From positions 5,085,001 to 5,149,000 of the forward strand of contig NZ_FMHW01000002.1 in assembly GCF_900090325.1 (NCBI RefSeq): 64,000 nt of DNA. Reading direction: 5' to 3'. Source of the DNA: Micromonospora pallida. GTDB taxonomy: Bacteria; Actinomycetota; Actinomycetes; Mycobacteriales; Micromonosporaceae. Shown one piece after another: positions 1 to 7,273 of this stretch. The position numbers were made by a program, and so were the translations under genes. The notes under the pieces were generated by a model. That model searched no databases, had not been told where the DNA came from, and worked only from the letters and a program-made list of their open reading frames with translations. Position 1 is the first letter of the stretch. Each line of letters starts with the position of its first letter.

Positions 1-1029
1 TTCGGACTCAACTGGAGCGGCCTGTCGAAGTACGTCGGCAACGTCTTCGGTGCCCCCCTGGCTATCGAGACGCTGGCCGCGTTCTTCCTGGAATCCACCT
101 TCCTCGGGATGTGGATCTTCGGCTGGCACCGGCTGCGTCGGGGCGTCCACCTGGCGCTGCTCTGGGGCGTCGCGCTGACCGCGTACGTCTCGGCTTTCTG
201 GATCATGGCGGGCAACGCCTGGATGCAGAACCCGGTTGGGTACGAGATGCGCGACGGCATCGCCCACCTCACCGACTTCTCCGCCCTGGTGACCAACCCC
301 GCCTTCACCATGGCCTTCGTGCACGCCACGCTCGCCGCCCTGGTCACCGGGGGCATCCTGATGGCCTCGATCAGCTCCTGGCACCTGATCCGGCGCACTG
401 CGGACTACGAACTCTTCCGCAAGTCGCTGCGGACCGGCCTGGTCACCGCTGCGGTCGCCGTCGGCCCGCTGCTGCACTTCGGCTTCATCCAGGCCGCCGA
501 CATGGCCCCGCTCCAGCCGAGCAAGTACGGCACCCCGGAGCAGAAGGAGGCCAAGATCGCCGAATGGACCGCGGCGTTCGGCCCGGGCGACTACGAGCCT
601 CCACTGGCCGCCCTGCACAGCCTCAGCTTCATGTTCATCATCGGCTTCATCCTGGTGCTGATCTGCCTGCAGTTCCTGCTGCTCCCCAAGGACCTGCTGA
701 TCCGGCTCCGCTTCCCGCTCTGGATCCTGCTGTTCGCCCTGCCGCTGCCCTTCATCGCGGCGATCCTCGGCTGGCTCGCCCGGGAGATCGGTCGCCAGCC
801 CTGGGCGGTGTACGGACTGCTCCGGGTGGAGGACGCGGTCTCGCCGGTCAGCGGCGGGGTGATGTTCGCCTCGTTCCTCGGCTTCACCCTGGTGCTCGCC
901 GCCCTCGCCATCACGAACTGGGTGCTGATCGCCAAGCACGCCGCCCGGGGCGCACACGACGACCTCGCGCTCGGCCGACCGCCCGAGCAGCAGTCCGCCG
1001 ACGACCGTCCCGACCCCGCCTTCGTCTGA
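1..1029 (+). CDS. cydA: Cytochrome bd ubiquinol oxidase subunit I, 3' part
   Basis: The reading frame is open from base 1, so the gene starts before the window; 342 residues are visible. CydA carries the haems and quinol site of the high-affinity membrane oxidase that reduces O2 to water. The first visible stretch contains the conserved 'GAPLAIETLAAFFLESTFLG', which holds the two glutamates of the proton channel/haem region, and the later 'GRQPW' motif (near base 790) is a CydA hallmark. Several hydrophobic helices follow and the tail is a short acidic/proline-rich cytoplasmic end. cydB starts 10 bases after the stop with GGAGCTGACC between them, so the two are co-transcribed. Identification is firm; only the N-terminus is missing. 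Confidence 0.96.
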   Translation, partial: FGLNWSGLSKYVGNVFGAPLAIETLAAFFLESTFLGMWIFGWHRLRRGVHLALLWGVALTAYVSAFWIMAGNAWMQNPVGYEMRDGIAHLTDFSALVTNPAFTMAFVHATLAALVTGGILMASISSWHLIRRTADYELFRKSLRTGLVTAAVAVGPLLHFGFIQAADMAPLQPSKYGTPEQKEAKIAEWTAAFGPGDYEPPLAALHSLSFMFIIGFILVLICLQFLLLPKDLLIRLRFPLWILLFALPLPFIAAILGWLAREIGRQPWAVYGLLRVEDAVSPVSGGVMFASFLGFTLVLAALAITNWVLIAKHAARGAHDDLALGRPPEQQSADDRPDPAFV

Positions 1030-1039
1030 GGAGCTGACC

Positions 1040-2044
1040 GTGGAACTCGCCTGGTACGCCCTCCTGGGCTTCTTCTTCGCCGCCTACCTTGTGCTCGGCG
1101 GCCTCGACTACGGGACCGGCCTGCTGCTCACCCGGACCGGTGACCCGACCGCCCGGCGCGGCATGCTCAACGCGGTCGGCCCGTTCTTCCTCGGCAACGA
1201 GGTATGGCTGATCGCCACCATCGGCATCCTCTTCGGGGCGTTCCCGATCATGGAGGGGGAACTCCTCTCCGGCCTCTACCCGGCCTTCGCCGGGGCGCTC
1301 CTCGGCGTGATCCTGGTCACCGCAGCGGTGCAGTTGCGCAGCCGGCCGGCGAGCCGGTGGGCCCGTGCCGCCTGGGACCAGGTGATCATCGTCGGCTCCG
1401 CGCTCGCCGCGCTGGGCTGGGGCGCGGTGCTCGCCGGAATGCTCCAGGGCGTCCCGTTGAACGCCGAGGGCACGGTGGTCGGTATCAGCCACCTCTTCAC
1501 CCCGTTCGCGCTGGTCGCCGCAGTGACCATGGTGGCGCTGGTGGTCGTGCACGGCGCGGCCTTCCTGGCCCTGCGGCTGCCCGCCGACGAGGCCGCGCCG
1601 GTCGCCGCGCTGGGTCGCAAGCTGGTGCCGGTCGCCCTCGCCGCGAGCGTCGTGACCACCGTCGTGGGCCTGCTCTCCGACCGGGTACGCGACGCGGCGC
1701 AGCAGCCCGTCGCCGCGATCGCCCTGCCCGTACTGCTGGTGGTGGCCCTGGCGGTGGCGCTGGTCGGTTTCGGCCGCCGCCCCGGCCTGGCCTTCACCGC
1801 CACCAGCGTGGCGCTGGCGCTGCCGGTGCTGCTGGTCGGGGCGACCCTCTGGCCCAACGCGCTGTACTCCACCATCGACCCGGCGGCCAGCCTGACCGTG
1901 GCCGACGCGGCGGCCAGCGGACCGACCCTGCGCCTGTTGGGCTGGCTGACGGTGCCGCTCGTGCCGGCCCTACTAGGCTTCCAGGTGATGTTGTGGTGGG
2001 TCTTCCGCGGACGGACCGACGGCAGGGCACCGGTGTACTGGTGA
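1040..2044 (+). CDS. cydB: Cytochrome bd ubiquinol oxidase subunit II
   Basis: A 334-residue membrane protein of usual CydB length. The N-terminus 'YLVLGGLDYGTGLL' is the classical CydB start (usually VLDGFDLG-like), followed by 'NEVWL' and about eight hydrophobic helices. CydB is the structural partner of CydA in the bd oxidase. The GTG start at 1040 is preceded by GAGGAGCTG at good spacing. cydD starts 7 bases after its stop, so cydABDC form one operon, the usual actinobacterial order. Confidence 0.95.
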   Translation: MELAWYALLGFFFAAYLVLGGLDYGTGLLLTRTGDPTARRGMLNAVGPFFLGNEVWLIATIGILFGAFPIMEGELLSGLYPAFAGALLGVILVTAAVQLRSRPASRWARAAWDQVIIVGSALAALGWGAVLAGMLQGVPLNAEGTVVGISHLFTPFALVAAVTMVALVVVHGAAFLALRLPADEAAPVAALGRKLVPVALAASVVTTVVGLLSDRVRDAAQQPVAAIALPVLLVVALAVALVGFGRRPGLAFTATSVALALPVLLVGATLWPNALYSTIDPAASLTVADAAASGPTLRLLGWLTVPLVPALLGFQVMLWWVFRGRTDGRAPVYW

Positions 2045-2051
2045 TGCACCG

Positions 2052-3800
2052 GTGAACCGTCGTCCCTTCGACCCGCGTCTGCTGCGCCGGGTTCCCGCAG
2101 TCCGGCGGCACCTCGCCGTGCTCGGTGGGCTCGGCGTGCTCACCGCGCTCCTGGTCGTGGCCCAGGCCACCGCGCTGGCCGTCCTCCTCGCCACCGCCTT
2201 CGACGGGCGGCTGCACCGGGGGGCGCTGGCCGGTCTCGTCGCGGCGGTCGCCGCGCGGGCAGCGGTGGTCTGGGCCCAGGGCACGGTGGCGGCGCGGGCC
2301 GCGGCGACGGTCAAGGCCACCCTCCGCGCCGACCTGCTCGGCGCGGTGGGGCGGCACGGGCCGGGCTGGGTGGCCGGGCAGCGGGCCGGGCAGCTCGCCA
2401 CCCTGGCCGGGCGTGGGCTGGACGCCCTGGACGCCTACTTCACCGGCTACCTCCCCCAGCTCGTGCTGAGCGTCACCGTGCCGGTCGCGGTGCTGGCCCG
2501 GCTGGTCCTCGCCGACTGGAGTTCGGCGCTGATCATCCTGGTCACGCTGCCACTGATCCCGATCTTCGGCGCGCTGCTCGGTTGGCAGGCGCAGGTCGCC
2601 ACGGAACGGCAGTGGCGTCGGCTGGCCCGCCTCGGCGGGCACTTCCTGGACATGGTGGCCGGGCTGGCCACGCTGCGCGCCTTCGGCCGCTCCCGGGCCC
2701 AGGTGGACGTGGTGCGGCGGATGGCCGACCGGCACCGGGTCGCCACCATGCGCACCCTGCGCATCGCCTTCCTCTCCGGGCTGGTGCTGGAACTGGTCGC
2801 CACCCTCTCGGTGGCGCTGGTCGCCGTCCCGGTGGGCATACGGCTGCTCGGTGGCGGGCTCACCCTCACCACCGCGCTGCTGGTGCTCCTGCTCACGCCC
2901 GAGGCGTACCTCCCCCTCCGGGCGGCCGGCGCCCGGTTCCACGCCAGCATGGAGGGGCTGAGCGCCCTCAACGACGCCTTCGCCGTACTGGAGGGGGCGG
3001 ACGGCCGGCCGGCGGCAGCACCCAAGGCTGAGGTGCCTGCACCCCCCGGCGCTGAGGTGCCTGCAGGGGTCCCCTGTTCGACAAAAAGCGGTAACAGGGG
3101 ACCCCTGCTACCACCCCAGCCGGGTGAGATCCGGTTCGAAGCGGTCACCGTGGCGTACGAGCGGACCACTGCGCTGCGGGACGTCACGCTGACCATCCGC
3201 CCCGGCGAGCGGATCGCCGTCGTCGGACCGAGCGGGGCCGGCAAGAGCACCCTGCTCGGCCTCCTGCTGGGTTTCGTCACCCCGACCAGCGGCCGGGTCA
3301 CCGTGGCCGGCGTCGACCTGGCCACCGTCGACCTGGACGACTGGCGGCGGCGGCTGGCCTGGGTGCCGCAGCGGGCCCACCTGTTCGCCACCACCCTGGC
3401 CGACAACATCCGCCTCGGCGCGCCGGAGACCCGCCCGGAGGCGCTCGCCGCCGCGGTCCGGGCCGCCGCGCTGGACGAGGTGGTCGCCGCCCTGCCCGAC
3501 GGGCTGGAGACCCGGCTCGGCGAACGCGGACACGGCCTCTCCAGCGGCCAGCGACAGCGGGTGGCCCTGGCCCGGGCGTTCCTGCGGGACGCCCCGGTCG
3601 TGCTCCTCGACGAGCCGACCGCCCGCCTCGACACCGCCTCGGAGGCCGTGGTGCTGGACGCGACCCGTCGACTCGTCGCGGGGCGTACCGCCCTGCTGGT
3701 GGCGCACCGTCCGGCGCTGCTCGCCGACGCCGACCGCATCCTGCGGGTGGTCGACGGGCGGGTCACCGAGCTGACCCGGACCGGGGAGGTGGTCGGATGA
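2052..3800 (+). CDS. cydD: Thiol/haem-linked ABC exporter half-transporter CydD
   Basis: A 582-residue half-ABC exporter: transmembrane domain at about residues 20-315, then a nucleotide-binding domain with Walker A 'GPSGAGKST', signature 'LSSGQRQR' and Walker B 'VVLLDEPTA'. CydDC is required to assemble cytochrome bd (it handles reduced thiols/haem at the membrane). The GTG start follows the cydB stop closely and the stop overlaps the cydC ATG (ATGA). Odd feature: the linker between the two domains (about residues 325-360) is encoded by a duplicated 15-bp stretch (3027-3041 and 3051-3065) followed by a perfect hairpin repeat that also occurs elsewhere in this window, so a dispersed element has been absorbed into the reading frame. 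Confidence 0.93.
   Translation: MNRRPFDPRLLRRVPAVRRHLAVLGGLGVLTALLVVAQATALAVLLATAFDGRLHRGALAGLVAAVAARAAVVWAQGTVAARAAATVKATLRADLLGAVGRHGPGWVAGQRAGQLATLAGRGLDALDAYFTGYLPQLVLSVTVPVAVLARLVLADWSSALIILVTLPLIPIFGALLGWQAQVATERQWRRLARLGGHFLDMVAGLATLRAFGRSRAQVDVVRRMADRHRVATMRTLRIAFLSGLVLELVATLSVALVAVPVGIRLLGGGLTLTTALLVLLLTPEAYLPLRAAGARFHASMEGLSALNDAFAVLEGADGRPAAAPKAEVPAPPGAEVPAGVPCSTKSGNRGPLLPPQPGEIRFEAVTVAYERTTALRDVTLTIRPGERIAVVGPSGAGKSTLLGLLLGFVTPTSGRVTVAGVDLATVDLDDWRRRLAWVPQRAHLFATTLADNIRLGAPETRPEALAAAVRAAALDEVVAALPDGLETRLGERGHGLSSGQRQRVALARAFLRDAPVVLLDEPTARLDTASEAVVLDATRRLVAGRTALLVAHRPALLADADRILRVVDGRVTELTRTGEVVG
3063..3108. repeat. Dispersed hairpin repeat, copy 1 (inside cydD)
   Basis: Perfect 16-bp inverted repeat: left arm GCAGGGGTCCCCTGTT (3063-3078), 14-base loop CGACAAAAAGCGGT, right arm 3093-3108. 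The same arm core (GCAGGGG.CCC) and loop (CAAA..CGGTA) recur at 33636-33689 and 63428-63473. Here it is translated in frame as the linker 'GVPCSTKSGNRGPLLP' of CydD. Confidence 0.85.
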
Positions 3801-5671
3801 GCCGGCCGGACGCCGGGCCGCCGCCCGAGCCCGCCACGACGACGAACGGGCCGGGAAGGACCGACAGGCCCGCCGCGCCTACGGACGAAGCGGGGACGAC
3901 GGCGCAGTCGGGGACGCCGGAACGGGGCCGCCTGGACGCGGAACGGACCGTCCTGCGGCTGGCCCGACCGTACCTGCGCCGGCTGCTCGGCGCGGGACTG
4001 CTCGCCACCGCCACCGAACTCGCCGCCCTGGCCCTGATGGCGACCGCCACCTGGCTGCTGATGAGTGCCGCCGGCCGACCGCCGCTGGACCGGCTGACCG
4101 TGGCGATCGTCGCGGTGCGGGCGCTCGCGATCGGTCGGGGCGTGCTCCGCTACACCGAACGGCTCACCGGGCACGACGCCGTGCTCCGGATCGTCACCGA
4201 CCTGCGGGCCCGGGTCTTCGCCACCCTGGCCGCCCGCCGGTCCACCGCTGGCCAGCGTTCCGGAGACGCCCTGAGTCGGCTGGTCTCCGACGTGGACACC
4301 GTCCAGGACCTGCTGCTGCGGGTGCTCGTACCGGGGGCTGCGGCGGCCACCGTGAGCGTGCTCGCGGTGGTCGGGGCGGCGCTGGTGTCCCCGGCGGCGG
4401 CCGTCCCGCTCGCGGTCGGGCTGCTGCTGACCGGGGTCGCGCTGCCGTTGCTGGCCGCCGTGCTGACCCGCCGGGGCGCCGCCGAGGTGGCACCGCTGCG
4501 CGGCGCGCTCGCCTCGGACGCGGTGGACCTGACCCACGGGGCCGCCGACCTGGCTGCCTTCGGGGCGACCGGAGCGGCCCTGCGGGCGGCGACCGAGCGG
4601 GCCGACCGGCTCGCCCGACTGGAACGCCGGCTCGCCGCCACCGGTTTCGCCGTGGACGCCCTCGGGGTGCTGATCGCCGGGGTGACCAGCGCGGCGGTGG
4701 TGGTCGCGGCGCTGCGCGCCGATGTCTCCGGGGTCATGGTGGGCGTCCTCGCGGTCGGCACGCTCGCCGCCGCGGAGGTGACGTCGGCGCTGATCGGGGC
4801 CGCCCGGCAGTGGACCGGGCTGCGGGCCGGACTGACCCGGGTCACCGCGCTGCTGACCGCGCCGACCGACGCCCCGTCGACCGGGGACCGGCCGGTGACC
4901 GCCGCCGCCGGGCACCACGTCCGCCTCGACGGGGTGGTCGTCCGCTACCGGGAGGGGGCCCCGCCCGCCCTGGACGGGGTGGACCTCGACCTGCCCGCCG
5001 GGCGGCGGGTCGCCGTCGTCGGGCCGAGCGGGGCGGGCAAGAGCACCCTGGCGGCCGTACTCACCGGCGCGGTGCCGCCGGACCGGGGCCGGGTGACCCT
5101 GGACGGCGTCGAGCTGTCCGCGTACCGGTCGGAGGAGCTGCCCCGGGCGATCGGCGGGCTGCTCGCCGAGGCGCACGTCTTCCACGCCACCGTCCGGGAG
5201 AACCTCCTCCTCGGCCGGGGCGGGGCCGACGACGCGGCGCTCGACGCGGCTGCCCGGGCGGCCGGGCTGCTCGACTGGGTACGCGACCAGCCGGAACGGT
5301 GGGACACGGTGGTCGGCGAGGACGGCGGGCAGCTCTCCGGCGGGCAGCGGCAGCGCCTGGCGCTGGCCCGGGCGTTGTTGGCCGCGCCGGGTCTGCTGGT
5401 GCTGGACGAGCCGACCGAGGGGCTCGACCCGACCGCCGCTGACGACGTGCTCGCCTCGACCCTGGCCGCCGTCCCGGCCGACCATTCGGTGCTGCTGATC
5501 AGTCACCGGCTCAGCGGCCTCGACGGCTTCGACGAGGTCGTCGTGCTGGACGCCGGCCAGGTGGCCCAGCGGGGCCGCCACGACGAGCTGGTGGCGGCAC
5601 CCGGCTGGTACTGCGACCAGTGGCTGATCCAGGTGGCGGCCGAGCAGGGCTACCTGGCCCTGGCCCCCTGA
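3797..5671 (+). CDS. cydC: Thiol/haem-linked ABC exporter half-transporter CydC
   Basis: A 624-residue half-ABC exporter, partner of CydD. It begins with a roughly 45-residue polar, proline/threonine-rich extension, then a six-helix transmembrane domain (about residues 55-350) and a nucleotide-binding domain with 'GPSGAGKST', 'LSGGQRQR' and 'LLVLDEPTEGLDP'. The ATG overlaps the cydD stop, indicating translational coupling. Last gene of the cyd operon; no strong terminator is seen after it, only a small tandem repeat. Confidence 0.93.
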   Translation: MSRPDAGPPPEPATTTNGPGRTDRPAAPTDEAGTTAQSGTPERGRLDAERTVLRLARPYLRRLLGAGLLATATELAALALMATATWLLMSAAGRPPLDRLTVAIVAVRALAIGRGVLRYTERLTGHDAVLRIVTDLRARVFATLAARRSTAGQRSGDALSRLVSDVDTVQDLLLRVLVPGAAAATVSVLAVVGAALVSPAAAVPLAVGLLLTGVALPLLAAVLTRRGAAEVAPLRGALASDAVDLTHGAADLAAFGATGAALRAATERADRLARLERRLAATGFAVDALGVLIAGVTSAAVVVAALRADVSGVMVGVLAVGTLAAAEVTSALIGAARQWTGLRAGLTRVTALLTAPTDAPSTGDRPVTAAAGHHVRLDGVVVRYREGAPPALDGVDLDLPAGRRVAVVGPSGAGKSTLAAVLTGAVPPDRGRVTLDGVELSAYRSEELPRAIGGLLAEAHVFHATVRENLLLGRGGADDAALDAAARAAGLLDWVRDQPERWDTVVGEDGGQLSGGQRQRLALARALLAAPGLLVLDEPTEGLDPTAADDVLASTLAAVPADHSVLLISHRLSGLDGFDEVVVLDAGQVAQRGRHDELVAAPGWYCDQWLIQVAAEQGYLALAP

Positions 5672-5713
5672 CCGACCGGCCCGCCGGGACGATCGCGGCG
5701 ACGCGCGGACGGT

Positions 5714-5775
5714 GGACCGTCAGCGTGGACAAGCACGGCAGCGCGGACCGTCGGCGTGGACAAGCACGGCAGCGT
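5714..5775. repeat. 31-bp tandem repeat, two copies, after cydC
   Basis: Copy 1 (5714-5744) and copy 2 (5745-5775) share GGACCGTC.GCGTGGACAA... and differ at one or two positions; a further GGACGG starts a partial third copy. It lies in the 140-base gap between cydC and the convergent padR gene, which is otherwise featureless. Confidence 0.8.
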
Positions 5776-5811
5776 GGACGGCGGCCGGGCGGGCCGGGCG
5801 GGTCAGGCGGG

Positions 5812-6153
5812 TCAGGCGGTCACCGGTGGATGCGCGTCCGGGCCGAGGAACCGCCCCACGGTGGAGCTGAACTCACGCCAGCCGGCCCGCTCGCCGGCCA
5901 GTGCCCGACGCCCCGCGTCGGTGAGCTGGTACGTGCGCCGTTCCCGCCCGTTGACCGTGTGCCAGGAGCTGGCCACGTATCCGGCGCGTTCCAGCCGCCG
6001 CAGCGCCGGGTAGGTCGTGCCGGTGGGCAGGTCCAGGTTGCCGCTGCTGCGGACCCGGAGCGCCTCGATGATCGCGTATCCGTGCAATGCGCCCTCCTCG
6101 AGCACCGCCAGAAGCAGGGCGTCGAGGTGTCCGTGCAGCGTCTGGCCCTTCAC
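5812..6153 (-). CDS. PadR-family transcriptional regulator
   Basis: 113 residues from the GTG at 6153: 'MKGQTLHGHLDALLLAVLEE' is the normal PadR N-terminus, followed by 'GYAIIEAL', the wing 'LPTGTTYPALRRLERAGYV' and 'GRERRTYQLTDAGRRAL'. PadR proteins are small winged-helix repressors, usually responding to a small molecule and often controlling a neighbouring transporter; the target here is not visible. The frame is open up to 6225, but the family N-terminus and an excellent promoter (6162-6190) place the start at 6153 as a leaderless mRNA. Convergent with cydC, divergent from the acidic protein gene. Confidence 0.88.
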   Translation of the reverse strand: MKGQTLHGHLDALLLAVLEEGALHGYAIIEALRVRSSGNLDLPTGTTYPALRRLERAGYVASSWHTVNGRERRTYQLTDAGRRALAGERAGWREFSSTVGRFLGPDAHPPVTA

Positions 6154-6161
6154 ATCGCAAC

Positions 6162-6190
6162 ACGCTACTGACTGTCCGGGACGCCGCCAA
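6162..6190 (-). promoter_or_regulatory. padR promoter, leaderless
   Basis: On the minus strand TTGGCG (6190-6185), 17-base spacer, TAGCGT (6167-6162), then 8 bases to the GTG at 6153. The transcript should start at or next to the start codon. Confidence 0.65.
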
Positions 6191-6300
6191 CGGGGTGCGG
6201 GCACCGGTCCTTGAGGATCGCCCACTAGGGTATGTGCGCAGAGTCACCCGACGGCACGGACTTCCGCCGGGTGGGCAGCCCGAAGCACACGGAGGTCAGC

Positions 6301-7218
6301 GTGGCCCGCCAGTCGCCCCAACGGCCCGACGCCGACGAGCCCCAGCTCGACGAAGCGACCGCAGCGACCGAGTCGGAGGAGGCCGGCGACACCGCCGCCA
6401 GCGCCGACGAACCGGACCGGTCGCTCTGGGAGAAGCTGCGGATCGACCCGGTGGAGATCGCGCTGCCGGCCGGTTCCGGCTTCACGCTGCGGGCGTACCG
6501 GCCGGCGCGGGAACTCACCCCCACCGACGTCGCCGAGCGGGACGCCGACGACCCGTTCCTGGCGCGCGGCCGGGAGGTCGTCGAGGAGGACGACGACGAC
6601 GAGACCGTGGTGATCCTCGACGAGGACCTGGCGGAGGAGTTCGCCGAGGCCGACGAGGAGAAGCAGGCCGCCCGGAAGGACGGCAAGGCCGAGGCGGACG
6701 ACGAGGACGCCGGCGACGAGGACGCCGGCGACGAGGAGGTGCCCGCCTTCCTCAGCCACCGGGGTCGGCTGCTGCTGTTCAAGACGCCGGAGGCGCTGGT
6801 CAGCTTCGTCCGTTCCGGCGCGCCGAACGACCTGTCCGAACTGGACGGTTGGACGGAGCTGTCCGAACGGGTGGAACCGGCGGACATCGCCCCGCTCGAC
6901 GAGGACACCTACGAACTCGACCTCGTGGTGGAGAACCTGCGCGGCGGGCACGACACCTGGGACCCGACCCTGCTCATCGAGGCCGGCGAGGTCGCCCGTG
7001 ACCTGGCGTACGCGCTGCGGCTGCCGGCGGTGCTCGACATGCTCTCCGCCGGATCCAGCCTGGACGACCTCGACGAGGCCCTGCGCGCCACGGTCGGCGG
7101 CGGCATCGGCGGTTTCATGGGTCGCCGGCGGCTGAAGAAGATCGGCGCGCAGACCGCCAGTCTGGGGTGGCGGACCATTGTCGGAAAGATCTCTGCGGTC
7201 GTGGACTGGCGCGACTGA
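6301..7218 (+). CDS. Conserved acidic protein of unknown function
   Basis: 305 residues from the GTG at 6301, chosen because GGAGGT lies at 6291-6296; the frame is open a little further upstream (6232) without a ribosome site. The first half is very acidic with runs such as 'DDEDAGDEDAGDEE' (two copies of an EDAGD unit), likely disordered. The second half (about residues 155-305) is an ordered domain beginning 'VPAFLSHRGRLLLFKTPEAL' and ending 'KKIGAQTASLGWRTIVGK'. I recognise it as a protein conserved in Micromonosporaceae, sometimes named 'primosomal protein', but I see no domain that justifies that name. It is read toward the IS110-like gene, 55 bases away, and may be co-transcribed with it. 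Confidence 0.8.
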   Translation: MARQSPQRPDADEPQLDEATAATESEEAGDTAASADEPDRSLWEKLRIDPVEIALPAGSGFTLRAYRPARELTPTDVAERDADDPFLARGREVVEEDDDDETVVILDEDLAEEFAEADEEKQAARKDGKAEADDEDAGDEDAGDEEVPAFLSHRGRLLLFKTPEALVSFVRSGAPNDLSELDGWTELSERVEPADIAPLDEDTYELDLVVENLRGGHDTWDPTLLIEAGEVARDLAYALRLPAVLDMLSAGSSLDDLDEALRATVGGGIGGFMGRRRLKKIGAQTASLGWRTIVGKISAVVDWRD

Positions 7219-7273
7219 GCCATAGCAGGGAGCATCAGTCTCTGGCACCGAAACCCGGGAGGAGGACGACGCC

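Noticed and set aside
2447..5581. 1044-codon open frame on the minus strand opposite cydDC
   Set aside because: Its residues are Arg/Gly/Pro/Ala-rich without any family pattern and it lies exactly opposite two clear ABC genes; a normal shadow in GC-rich DNA.
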